Shown one piece after another: positions 38,395 to 49,199 of a stretch of DNA of 64,000 nt (position 1 is the stretch's first letter; each line of letters begins with the position of its first letter). Source of the stretch: Sympetrum striolatum (lineage: Eukaryota; Arthropoda; Insecta; Odonata; Libellulidae); contig OX388348.1 in the NCBI GenBank assembly GCA_947579665.1, positions 7,316,001-7,380,000 of the forward strand. Reading direction: 5' to 3'. The position numbers and the translations under genes were made by a program. The notes under the pieces were generated by a model. It saw nothing but the letters and a program-made list of their open reading frames with translations, was not told where the DNA came from and did no database searches.

Positions 38395-39640
38395 AAATCT
38401 TGTTATTTCCAAAGCCGACAAAGGAAAGTGCATTGTCATAATAGACAATAGTGATTACATTGAAAAAGTACAACCCTTCATAGAAGACAACCATATAGTG
38501 ATTATCAACGACCCTGCCAACGATCTAAATAGAAAAGTGAAAGAAATAGTGAAAAACTGTGCTAAAACCCAAGGATTATTATAAAATAATTAATCCAAAT
38601 CCTCTTCCTCCTTGACTATACGCTCTCTTAAAGTTACATAAACCTGATTTTCCCATCCGCCCAGTTATTTCATGTGTTTCCTCCCCAACCCACAAACTGG
38701 CCTCTATAGTGAATGAACTTATTAAAAACTTAACCCAGTTTTCATCTAAATATGGTATCCAAAACTCCCTCCACCTAGCTAATAGACTAAAAAACTTGAA
38801 ATTATGTACAAATTCAAAAATTGTTTCTTTTGATGCTAATAACCTATTTAAAAACATCCCTAGAAAAGTTGTTGCTGTTGGAAAAATTATTGTACGACAA
38901 AAACTTGGACAAAAATGTTGTTCACGATATGTTACTGTTGACAGACTTATGTATTTCGCAGAATTATTTTTTCTTTGAAAAATCCTTTTATAATCAACCC
39001 GATGGTCTAGCGATGGGTTCTCCCCTCTCGCCAATTTTAACCGAAATATTTTTAGATAATTTTGAGATTAATTTATTTTCTAATTCCCATAATGTGACGA
39101 AACCAGTTTTCTTGTGGTTGAGATATGTTGACGATGTCATTTGTATTTGGAATGGAACCCACAGACAGTTGAATAGGTTCCTCTCACACCTAAACCAACA
39201 GCACAGTAAAACCAAATTTTCTTTAGAAATAGAGAAGAACAACAATTTGAATTTCCTAGACTTAAGCCTCTCAAAGCATGCAGGTTCAATAGAATTTTCT
39301 GTCTATCGAAAACCGACATATACGAACCACACAATTCATGCAACCTCTAATCATCCAGTCGCACATAAATACGCTGCTTTTCATAGTTTTATTCATCGCC
39401 TCTTAAATATCCCTCTCTCTCCATCAAACTTTTCTCGGGAACTAAGAACCATAAAATGCATCCCTCGTTCTAATGGTTATTCCGATAATCTTATAGATAC
39501 CATACTATTTCTCATAATTCTCATATTAATATGCTACTATATGATCATCTTAAAAATAGTTTGCCTGTTCACGATTATTGTGATTCACATGATATACCTA
39601 ATAGAGACCTAATTCATTGCAAAAGTGTGTTCTTAGAACA
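38395..39640 (+). pseudogene. Penelope-like reverse transcriptase
   Basis: NLVISKADKGKCIVIIDNSDYIEKV (about 38398) and, after a stop and frameshifts, PIRPVISCVSSPTHKLASIVNELI lead into the palm. SFDANNLFKNIP carries motif A. QPDGLAMGSPLSPILTEI (about 39000) is the B motif, WLRYVDDVICIW (about 39115) the YVDD catalytic box. NLNFLDLSLSKH, VYRKPTYTNHTIH, HPVAHKYAAF and FIHRLLNIPLS are the Penelope-type thumb blocks. The frame from 38821 is open for 263 codons, so decay is moderate, but frameshifts near 38870 and 39490 and the lack of an in-line GIY-YIG domain show it is defective. Penelope-like elements are retroelements that insert by target-primed reverse transcription. Confidence 0.9.
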
Positions 39641-39659
39641 ATTGTTTACCTCTTCAACT

Positions 39660-40490
39660 GCATCTTGGTATATTTTCTGCTTCTCTTTAAGCTAGTTCCT
39701 ATTTTCAAAATTTTATCTTGCGTCTTTTGCCCATAACTCTTCAAACATTAAGTCAGGATAGCAAATATTGAAAAATAATTTCTTAAACTCGTGGGCTTTC
39801 ATCTTGGTTATCATAAGGATATTATTCCATGATGAAAAATTATTAATTCCGGAAATCTTCCCACTATATCCATTCGTCATGTTCTTTTAGATATTTTTTT
39901 AACTTTTAAATTAGTCAATAATTTGGTAGACTCCTCAACTATACCCTCTTTTATCAATTTTCATGTTCCCTCATCCCCACTTATCACAACCAATGTCCTT
40001 TCTAGCTCTAATACCTTAGAACTGCCGCTTTTATCAGTCTATACAGCTCATATAAACATCTGAAATTCACAGAAAAATATGATGTTTGCACCTATTTTTA
40101 TTTCTTAAACAAGATATGTATGAATTTTACATGTTTTTAAAAATTTTATTTTTAAAGGAAGCATGCATGAATATTTCAACTAGTAAGAGTTAGAATCTCT
40201 GTGATAGCAGTTTTGAAAACTAGAATTATTTGTCTGTGGCATCTTAAATTTCTTTTAGCTTTGCTGCCTTAATTTTTTAATTGGGGTACAAAAATGGTTG
40301 ACTTACTTAATTTGAGGTTTGGGCTCAATTTTACTCTTTTCTTAGCAGGTGGTCGCAGTTAATTTATTTATTTATTAAACTTCCTAAATAACATTATAAC
40401 ATTACTATACCAACGAACAGGATTAGGCCACTCTTTTAAGAATAAACAAGACTAAATTTTGCAAACATCCACCTAATAAATTTATATCAG
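39660..40490. other. AT-rich stretch, nothing recognised
   Basis: Follows the Penelope fragment. No open frame of interest and no repeat boundary seen. Confidence 0.4.
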
Positions 40491-40493
40491 ATA

Positions 40494-40518
40494 TCTATTA
40501 TATATAATTCCTTCTCCG

Positions 40519-40595
<77 letters not shown>

Positions 40596-40840
40596 GTACA
40601 TATATAGATAGGATACAAATTCACTGGTTTAACAGCTTTAGGCTTTACAGCGTATAGGCCCTAACGAAAAACCCCCAGGAAGTGTGAAATCGATCATTCT
40701 GACCATGGGTTCGATCCCAGAAGGCCCCAAAATCCCGATTTTTTCCATTTCAATGATTTGCTTCGATTTTCGTGAATTTCTAAAAAATACCTCCCGGATA
40801 GGTAGGGAATCAAAACTCAGGGAGCCTACAGATAAGGTCA
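40494..40840 (+). repeat. Modular repeat copy, 5' part only
   Basis: Starts TCTATTATATATAA after a host A, like the copies at 30857 and 43260. It contains the GGATACAAATTCAC block and one B-box-like motif (CATGGGTTCGATCCCAG near 40703), then breaks off. The microsatellite at 40523-40592 lies within its 5' part. Confidence 0.78.
40523..40592. repeat. (TA)n microsatellite, ~70 bp
   Basis: Uninterrupted alternating T and A. The same position in other copies of the modular repeat has short TATAGATA runs. Confidence 0.95.
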
Positions 40841-40984
40841 ACATAAGAACATCTCTCTCGTTTCGGAGATGTTCCTTGGCCCCCCCGGTCTGCCGATCCC
40901 GAACTTCTTTCTTTGGGGTTTCTTGAAATCCATTGTTTACATTACATCCATAGAAGCGTCTACCACAAATCTGTGAGACAATGT

Positions 40985-41234
40985 GGTAGATGGAAGAGGA
41001 AGAAAGAAGGTGCCTTCAGATTCAATCGGCCAGAGGCTTCCCAAATGCCACCTCCTTGAAAGTGACCATCAATGCAATTGGGAATTCCTCCATTTGCTAA
41101 AGAAAGGGAGAAAAATGAACTCCCTCGAACAGTTAGAAATACCAACGACTCTCCTTTTCCAATCCTTTCGTCAGTGGCTCTTTCCTCCCACCCAACCCCT
41201 CCGCGACGCGTCGAAACCCTTTAATAAATTTTAA
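40985..41234 (+). pseudogene. Penelope-like GIY-YIG tail fragment
   Basis: HLLESDHQCNWEFLHLLKKG then RKMNSLEQLEIPTTL matches the C-terminal part of Penelope-like endonucleases and the tail at 37985-38384. The upstream GIY and YIG strands are missing. Confidence 0.72.
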
Positions 41235-41274
41235 TGTGGTACGGGTAAAAGTTTTGTTTCATTTTTCACCGTTC

Positions 41275-42170
41275 TTAATAAATTCGAGTAAACATAGACG
41301 AATATGGGCTCGTTCTGATCGTTCTGATGATCAAAATAAAAGCTTTCCAAATTTTGAATAAAATTTCCATTTCATACAGCAATTTACGGAATAATCAGAG
41401 AAAATTTAGGAATTTTTGCAAAATTATTAAGTTTTTTGACTGTACTTTTATATAATTCGAGTAAACCTAGTCAAAATGGGACTTGTATTTAAGATCTCAC
41501 TGTGATCTTTCTAAAGATTTATCAAAAATTTAATTTTTCCGGTAATTAACTGAAAAATCGGTAAAAACAGTGCATTTTTGCGAAAGTTTTTCAGTTTTTA
41601 GGCTGTAGTTTCCCTAATATTGGAGAAAACCTAGTCGAATTTGGACTCGTTTTGTTGATTTCAATGAGATTCTTCCAAAGCTTGAAAGAAAATTAACTTT
41701 TTCTAGCAATTTAAGGAAAGATCGTCGTAAAGTGGGTATTTATGGGCATCTTGATATTTTTGGCCCAATTTTGTGTAATATTCGAGTAACCATAGTCACA
41801 TTTCGACTCATTTTGAAGACTTTTAACGAAGTCTTTCCAAATATTGAAGAAATAAGTAAAACATTTACAGCAATTTACTCAAAAATCGGCGAAAACTGGG
41901 CATTTTTTCGAAAAGTTTTAGTTTTTTGCTGAATTTTTCTTAAAATTCGGAAAAACCTAGTCGTATACGGACACCTTTTGAACATCTGAACGAGATATTT
42001 CCAAATTGTGAAAAAGAATTCGATAGTTTCTGGCAATTAACTGATAAATCGGCGAAAACCGGGCAATTTTTCGAAACTCTTCAATTTTTTGGCTGTAATG
42101 TCGAATTAAAATTGAAAAAAAACTACTCGAATATGGACTCGGTTTGAAGATCTCAACATAATCATTCTAT
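41275..42170 (+). repeat. Diverged tandem array, unit ~165 bp
   Basis: Six starts with an ATTCGAGTAAACCTAGTC-like block at about 41282, 41455, 41619, 41779, 41944 and 42109 (steps 173, 164, 160, 165, 165). Each unit also has a TCTTTCCAAATATTGAA-like segment and a CGGCGAAAACTGGGCATTTT-like segment. The units are strongly diverged, so this is an old array. Confidence 0.85.
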
Positions 42171-42220
42171 TTCATTTTTTCCAGTAACCAGTAATCAACT
42201 TAATCAACTTAAGTCACTTT

Positions 42221-42405
42221 AGGGGAATAATTACGAAAAACCCTCATTTTCTCGCTCTGCAACGATAAAAACCAAGAAATTGTTACAGAATGTGAAATAA
42301 AACAACATTTTCTTCTGAAAAAGTTAATTCCAGAGCAATTAGAGTCATTTTTAGGAAAATAATTACGAAAAACCCTAATTTCCTCGCTTGGCAAAAAAAC
42401 AAGGA
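42221..42405 (+). repeat. Short direct duplication, ~133 bp apart
   Basis: GGAATAATTACGAAAAACCC with TCTCGCT near 42222 recurs as AAAATAATTACGAAAAACCC with CCTCGCT near 42355. Confidence 0.7.
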
Positions 42406-42680
42406 AAAAATACCTCACTCATCTTGCCAGGTAAACCTCATCATTAAACGTCTTCATTACAAACTAGGAAAAATATAAAAATAAAGTACCTCATTCATCA
42501 TCTTGTCTAGTAAGCCTCATCATTAAACGTATTCATTATATACCAGGGAAAAAGTAAGAATTAAGTACCTCATTCTTCATATTGCTAGTTAAACCTCATC
42601 ATTAAACTTCTTCAATATATACTAAAAAAATTCACAACACAACACCTCACTCCTCACCTTGTCTATTAAGCCTCACTGCC
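42405..42680 (+). repeat. Tandem array, unit ~78 bp
   Basis: TACCTCATTC plus CTCATCATTAAACGT recurs with starts near 42411, 42487, 42566 and 42643 (steps 76-79 bp). Confidence 0.82.
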
Positions 42681-42689
42681 CATACAACA

Positions 42690-43255
42690 CCAATGTTCCG
42701 TAAAAAACGTGACCTCGAAGTAACATTAACTCTTCATTTGCGTTTTCGCTACAAATTCGCTTTTCATTTATTTAATAATCCCGTTACCCGTTACCAAACA
42801 TGTTTCCAACTCGAGGATTCGCATCCACGCATTATTGCGTCACAACAGAATACGTAACATTGATTCGGATGTTTGCTCTTCGCTCGTCAATTTTTTCCAT
42901 TCGTAACTACACCCGCTTCTTCCCATTTGCTTAACGCCTCCTATAGTAATCGGAGAGTACCCGTTTCTATAAAATATGTTCTAGTTTGACGATCTGCATC
43001 TTTTCAACTCTAGATCTCTAAAAAAGACAAACGGGAAAATGAAAATAAAAACATTCTTTAACAACTGATAAATAAATATCAATATTATTATAACTATGCG
43101 AAGTCTCACGTACATTATTTCGATTCCAGCCAGTTCTCGCACTTTCCGAAGACGCAGTGAAGCAGTTATTTTATTCAAGGTACTTAAATCTCCAAATTGT
43201 ATTCAATGATGTTATATTTAAAGTTGTTATATTTAAATTTGTTATACTTCACGAC
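42690..43255. other. No gene seen
   Basis: Short open frames only. Confidence 0.4.
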
Positions 43256-43259
43256 TCTA

Positions 43260-44394
43260 TCTATTAAATATAGATGCTTCTCCGGATTCATTCAAGGATA
43301 TAGATAGATAGATAGATAGGATACTAATTCACAGCCTAAACTAGAAGCGTCATCGACTTGAAATTTTTACGACGTATTGGCCATAACGTAAAACCACCAG
43401 AAAAATTGCGATTTTGAACCTCAGTGTCATGGGTTCGATTCCAGAGGGCCCCGAATTCGCGATTTTCCCCATAAGAATACATGGCGGGGATTTTCGTAAA
43501 TTTTTTTGAGGCACTTCCCGGAAAAGGAGAGAGTTGAAATTCGAGGGATCGCTAGAAGCCGTGCATATCCAACGAAAATCAAAAAGACATCGCCGAATAT
43601 GGTCCATGGTTCGATGCTAGGTCGGTGCAAAAATCGGCCGTTTAAAATGCATTGCGGCGATTTTTAAGATTTTTTTTTATCCTTTCCCGATAACATGGAT
43701 ACTTGAAACTCGGCACGTTGACAGATATCATGAATATATTTCATAATCAAATTTTAGATGTTCGCTGATGGTCCTTGGTTCGATCCCAGAGGGCCATTTG
43801 CACTTCTCAATACATTTCTTACGGAGATAACGGAAACAAAATTAAGGTACTTCCCGGCAAGCTATCGACTTCTAACTTTGCATGATAGAAGAGCCAGTCC
43901 ATACAAATCAAAGTTTGCATTCACAGCTTACAATATTTCCTGGGTTCGACACCAGGTGTCTCTGTAATCAGAAGTTGATCCAATTTATAGGAATTATTTT
44001 GAAACCTTTCATAATAATATAGAAACTTGAAATTCGGCATATAGATAGAGATCATAAATAACTTTCAGAAACATCTTTTAGATTTCCAAGATCGTCCTTG
44101 GTTCGAATCCAGAGAGCCATTTACATTCGTGAATATTAGAACGTCTTTTGAGGCAGTTGTAGCCAATATTTCTGCTTGAATTTTCACACATAGTAAGAGA
44201 TGGTGATCTTCTATTGTGTTTCATAGTAGGTTTGCCAGTAATACCCGGGTTCGATGCCAGATGATGAAATTTCAGCGAATTTTAAGTAAAAATTAAATCC
44301 TTTTTTTTTCTTTTGAGGACCATCCCGATATAATTACGATATGAAATTAGTGTTGTCGATCTGCTTGCAGTATGCAAGCTACATTTTACTCGTA
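43260..44394 (+). repeat. Modular repeat, intact six-module copy (1,135 bp)
   Basis: Starts TCTATTAAATATAG after host A43259 and ends ACTCGTA before host T44395. B-box-like motifs (GGTTCGATNCC or close) lie near 43431, 43606, 43777, 43942, 44099 and 44247, spaced 148-175 bp. Each module repeats the order motif, then an ATTTNAAATGCATTG-like segment, a T-run, CTTCCCGATAA and ACTTGAAACTCGGCAT. The 3' hairpin GCTTGCAGTATGCAAGC ends 15 nt before the terminus. No coding capacity. Confidence 0.9.
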
Positions 44395-44439
44395 TTTAAT
44401 AATGGCCACTATGTGAAGTGAAACAAAGCATCTCATTAA

Positions 44440-44545
44440 CAGATGTGGAATTGACACGGCATGGCAGTTAAGGGGTTAGAATATATGTCTGAAAAGTTGG
44501 AGAGCTGGGTTCGAGTCCCGTTTCTCCAGTCATTGTGAAGTGGTC
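44440..44545 (+). mobile_element. tRNA-derived SINE head or tRNA pseudogene
   Basis: TGGCAGTTAAGGGG (about 44462) resembles the pol III A box, and GGGTTCGAGTCCCG (about 44507) is a perfect B box/T-arm, 45 bp apart as in tRNA genes. A full cloverleaf cannot be drawn, so a functional tRNA is unlikely. Confidence 0.45.
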
Positions 44546-44779
44546 TGGCAGAAAAAAACGAAGAAAAGGCACTCATAAAGTCCTCTTGACAAGATATCCA
44601 ATGAATATGAAATCCTTCAGCGTTTTTGTACGAAGACGGATTATGAAAAAAACCAAAGTAATTAGTTCTAATGTTCGTAGACGTCAATACGGCTCCTGAA
44701 CGAGCGAGATTACGAACTTCAGTAGAGTCTGGAATGAACCTACTGAGCGTTGCTGAGTTCTGAAAAATCCTTAAGGTTT

Positions 44780-45190
44780 TAAATTTAAAGAACTCAAATA
44801 AACGGTTAAAGAGGCTGCCTATAAGTGTTCTTTTAGACCATTCTTAGAATATGGAGAATGCTTATGGGAGCGACATGAGGTAGATGCAAGAGAGGTGACC
44901 AAAAAGGCGGGAAGATTCATTTTAGGAAGGCCCAATAGCGTAACAAGAATTTGATTGGGAAGGAGAACAAAGAAAAGGTTAGCCCTAATTTTTAAGCTGT
45001 ACGCAGAAGTTTCGTCATTTCGTCAAAGAGAGTTAAAAAAGCTGAATTTTTCGGAGAGACCATAGGAAAATAGTTAAAATAATAGAGCGAAGAAAAGCCC
45101 TCCTTTTTAAAAAGTGCAATTATAGGATGGAATAATTGGCCTTCAGTACTCTTCCCTGAGGAGTTTTCAAACGGAAAGAGACGTAATGCC
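44780..45190 (+). pseudogene. CR1-like LINE C-terminal fragment
   Basis: VKEAAYKCSFRPFLEYGECL then REVTKKAGRFILGRPNSVT matches the region after the RT of CR1/jockey-like LINEs. A further KALLFKKCNYRME piece and the PEEFSNG-like end follow in other frames. Confidence 0.72.
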
Positions 45191-45199
45191 TGTTTGAGA

Positions 45200-46060
45200 C
45201 GGAACCAGGAATTCTGAAAAATCGTGAGTGACTGCGTATCTCTTGCCGCCGATCGTCAAGATGGAGATATATCTCAAGATCAGTCAATTTGCTCCATAAA
45301 TTTAAGAATCAGTGGCCGTTTTTAAGAAGAAGATGGCCACTATAATCAGAATCGAAATGGCAAACCTCGTTTCTATTCTCAAAAACGTCGCCATTTTCAG
45401 ACCAAATTCGGGTGGTCATCGCACAGAGAATCGGTGGCAAAATACGATATCGACGTATCGCCGGGCGAAGGCGTAGGGAGAGAACAAAAGAATTCGATTT
45501 TTTTCGTTGGAAGAGTTTTTAATGAAGCCTCGTCATTGTTTTAAGCCTTCCTCGTCCGTCCGACGGTTCAGCGATCATTTTTTCTTTCGCCCAAATGATT
45601 CCTCATTTTCCCAGATTGTCCTTTACAGTCGATCCAGAAATATTCCCGCAAATGAGGCCGGACCAGAACTCTCTTGTCTGCTCTGGAAACAAATGAATGT
45701 AGCGTCTCCGATGTGATTATATTCAACGTGAGCGAAAGGTTTCTACACGAAAGAGATGCTTACATTTATGGGAGGGTTTCGAGATACGCTTCTATGTGAT
45801 TCTAGATTTATTATTCACAGAGCTCTCCTTCCATTTATTAAAATATGAAATTGGTTATTCCTATTTAATAACTTAAACCCAATTTCGTTTAGTGTTTTTT
45901 TGCAATTTACGCCGTTAATTATTTCCACAAATGTTTGAAATGTATCATTTTTACTATACCATTTTCGTGTTGCAGCTACTACTGAAATGATTTTAGGAAA
46001 TTCCGTTATTTTAATAACTAACTGTCGTGACAAACAGAATCATCTTAATTTCTCGGGATT
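45200..46060. other. No gene recognised
   Basis: A minus-strand open frame of 72 codons (46033-45815) has no recognisable motif or splice support. Confidence 0.35.
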
Positions 46061-46061
46061 C

Positions 46062-46130
46062 GCTGAGTAAATAATAGTAATAATAATAATCTTCTTTATT
46101 TGGGCGAGATTGAGAATAAAAGTCTTCTCT
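46062..46130 (-). repeat. LINE 3' tail (ATT repeats)
   Basis: On the minus strand CGCCCAAATAAAGAAG is followed by ATTATTATTATTACTATT, the same layout as GCCAAATAAAGAG plus ATT repeats at 50.74 kb. Confidence 0.6.
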
Positions 46131-46499
46131 TTCATCTAACCCATCGTCTTTAATTATAGAATTAAGATTAAATTAAAGATAATAGTATGAGTAACAATTA
46201 GTAGAATTGTAGATGTAAAAAAACCTAAAAGTTTCTCAGGAAAATATATCATTTTTGGGAAAACACCCACAAAGAAGGAGGGTGTGAACATCCTGCGCAA
46301 ACCTACCGATAGTAATAACTGAAAGATGAAAAGAAGAGTATAAAAAATAAAGAAATACACTACCTATAAGCACTTGCATGCGATACATAAATAGGATTCA
46401 TTTCACATTAAAACAAATGATAGCAATATACATAATAGCATAGAAAATCAAAAAAAGAAAATAAATGGAAAAAGTACATGGATTTTCATCCATTAGGTA

Positions 46500-46576
46500 C
46501 ACTCCTGGCCAAAATTAACGCAGCACCGGCCGTAAGGATCGCTAGGGAGGTGCTGCGTTAATTTTGGCCAGGAGTG
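46500..46576. mobile_element. 77-bp mini-MITE with perfect 28-bp TIRs
   Basis: Arms 46500-46527 and 46549-46576 (CACTCCTGGCCAAAATTAAC then GCAGCACC, and complement) are perfectly complementary around a 21-nt loop. TA flanks both ends (46498-46499 and 46577-46578), as expected for Tc1/mariner-type insertion. Confidence 0.95.
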
Positions 46577-46579
46577 TAC

Positions 46580-48680
46580 AATATGAGACTAATAAATGTA
46601 GTAAAATGCGCCCAAGAAGCATAACACCCTTATTCAAACTTCACCATAAACACGAACTTATCAGGGGTAAAAACACAGCCACATTCATACATATTTAAGT
46701 ATCATTGATTTTTCTGTCAGAGTTTCATTTATCCTTTTCCCCTCCGTTGAAGTGCCATTACCATACCTATCACCCATTTCCACCAATCACCTTGTTACTT
46801 AAATCGCGTCAAAGTTTTCCAAGTGTTACGAATTCATCCCGTATAACCTTACTCGGCCATTCAAAGCCTATAAAGATCCCTAAAAAGGCCGGCGATGCTT
46901 GCCAAGTATCACTGGGCATGACACCAATTTGTTGCGTGCTCCGAAGGTTCGCAAGGATCACCGAGAAATTAAAGACTCATTTAGAAGCAAGAAAGAACTT
47001 TAATTCGTAAAATAAATGGCGAAATAAAAATGAGAGAATCTTTTCTGTGTAAAGCCGCAATCCCTCTCTCAACAATGCTGTTTATTCGTTGCTACAATGT
47101 GTCCGGTGCGACGAGTAAATAAACAAATCTTCATCCGCGATCTTTCGTCATCTTCGGCCATTCTTCGCGTCAAAAAGGGTCCAAACGCCACACTTCCTTC
47201 CTTGGCCGAAACTAGTCCTACTTAACTCTCTAACTGTGGATGAGTAAAAGTTTATTTGTTGTTTTGTAAAACTTTGTTTTATTTAACAATTCTTTCGATT
47301 ATGTCGGAGTTCCGCGAAATTTCGGTCACTATAGTGATTTTTTTTAAGTAATAGAATTTAGAGATGTTGGAAGGCAAACATGGCCGACTGATCTTTGAAA
47401 GTATCGTTGGGCTGAAGTGGTAGTGTCCTCTATGTTAATAACACTTTTGGAAGAGCAGCACGAAAACAAGGGAGAACACGGTTGTTATTGTCAATACCTT
47501 TTTGCACTGTTCTACATTATTCTAATATGGAAATATATACTGCTTCGGTTGAGTCTCCTTACTAAGAGCATAATCGCTCTATTTCTGACTCCGTAATCGT
47601 TAGAGGTACATTCATCGCGACTTGAGAAAAGGAATGCTACCCATAGGAAAGGACAGATGGGAAAAGAATGAGCTGCCTTTGAGAAAAAGTTGGTACGATA
47701 GTAAGTGGAGGATAAAATCGACAAGAAAACAAGTGTGTTATCTTGAAGTAGAAAAGGGAAAGAAATTCGCAATCGAAATAAATGTATTCTGGGGGAGAAG
47801 ACTGTATTTTTAGGCCAAAAGATGCGTGCAACAGCCGGAAAACTATTTACATATGCTATGTATGCAACTATGCATGCTATGTTATTACATTACTTATGTG
47901 GGCATAGCATAATATTATATTACTTATATTAAGTTTACATGCTGCGTATACATGCTGCGTATACATGCTGCTATGAATGTAATGAATGCGTGGTGTGAAG
48001 GGGCTTAAAGAAGATTAAATTTAAGTAAAGAAGTTCACGTGGTTTTGCGAAGGAAATCATCTTTAAGTAGCTTCCACTGAGACGAGGAAAAATTATCTCT
48101 GAAATACTTCAACCTATAAATCTTTAAATATAAGGAAGGCAGAGTGAATTAGAAAGCAAGGTCCCCTCGGAGATTGAAGCATATAAATCTTTGCACCTCT
48201 AAAGCATTTCATTCTGAAAAACTTTCGCAACCGATTGACGCTTCGCATAATTTAAACAGAAATCTGTAATTCACTCGGTTGAGATTCTTAGCTCAAACAC
48301 AAGTTGGAGAGCACTTGCTGAGGAAATCTTATTCCTGGGAATTACCGATGGTGGTGATGCTTGCTTTTTTATGGAGTAGAAATCGAAGAATGCTAATATC
48401 CATGCGAGACTTGGCTCAATATTAACATGAAAATTACCTCTGATCTTAGTTTTCATTGCGCTTCACTTAATATTACAATAATTTTTGGGCAAACTTCCCT
48501 TTTTTAAATATTCAATCCACGTTAGAAGTGATGCTATAGTGGATTGGATTTAATTTTATTTGAGAAAGTTAAATTACAAAAATTTAGAAAAGAGGAATCA
48601 TCAGAGTAGAAATTACTACGCCTTCAAATGTAATGACAATAAAAAATAACTGTCACTTATTAATTGGCACACTGGTATTA
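46580..48680. other. No gene recognised
   Basis: A 101-codon plus-strand frame (46705-47010) and overlapping frames around 47.6 kb have no recognisable motifs. A short triplication of TACATGCTGCGTA occurs near 47936-47975. Confidence 0.4.
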
Positions 48681-48689
48681 ATATTGTGG

Positions 48690-49170
48690 CGCAGTACCGA
48701 ATTCCGGGCTATCCCTTGGAGTACGTGCGTCATAACAAATATCTAAGAGTTACGTTTAGCAGTAGTTTATATTTTTAAGAGATTATTATAGATGTAGTTG
48801 TAAAGGCGAATAGAATGGAAAGATTAAAAAGTAGAACACTGAGAGGATGCTCGTCGAGAGTCAACGAAATCTCTTAATTTTCTCTTGTTCCACCTAATTT
48901 AGAATATGGGATTAACACGAAGCAGCTCAATCTTGGAAATGGTTAGCTCGATTCGTTAGAGGGGATTTCAGGTCCGTCGCTATTGTTACGGCTATGGTAT
49001 GATTCAGGTGGAAGTCATTCCAGGCGAGAAGATCTGACCGATGGTTTTAGAAAATATATCGGTTCAGAATTTTTTGACAACAACAATTACATTCTATCTA
49101 CATAAAGATTCGCTAAAGAACAAGCTCGATCTTTGATACGGCCTAGCATTACAAGGAAGTAATTTCAAAA
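48690..49170 (+). pseudogene. CR1-like LINE C-terminal fragment
   Basis: LEYVRHNKYLRVTFSSSLYF, then VVVKANRMERLKSRTLRGC and, further on, LVPPNLEYG (about 48880) match the post-RT region (KYLGV, RTLRGC, LVRPxLEYG). SRREDLTDGFRKYIG near 49020 continues it. Stops interrupt every block. Confidence 0.72.
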
Positions 49171-49199
49171 GTGGATGATTTATTTTGATCTTTTTTCCG

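Noticed and set aside
38579..39034. 151-codon minus-strand open frame
   Set aside because: Shadow of the Penelope reverse transcriptase on the plus strand.
41275..42680. CRISPR-like array
   Set aside because: Units are diverged along their entire length without constant repeats and variable spacers, and the DNA is eukaryotic.
43260..44394. Reading the modular repeat as a cluster of tRNA genes
   Set aside because: Only the B-box/T-loop motif recurs; no convincing A box or acceptor stem at the usual distance, and spacing is ~165 bp.
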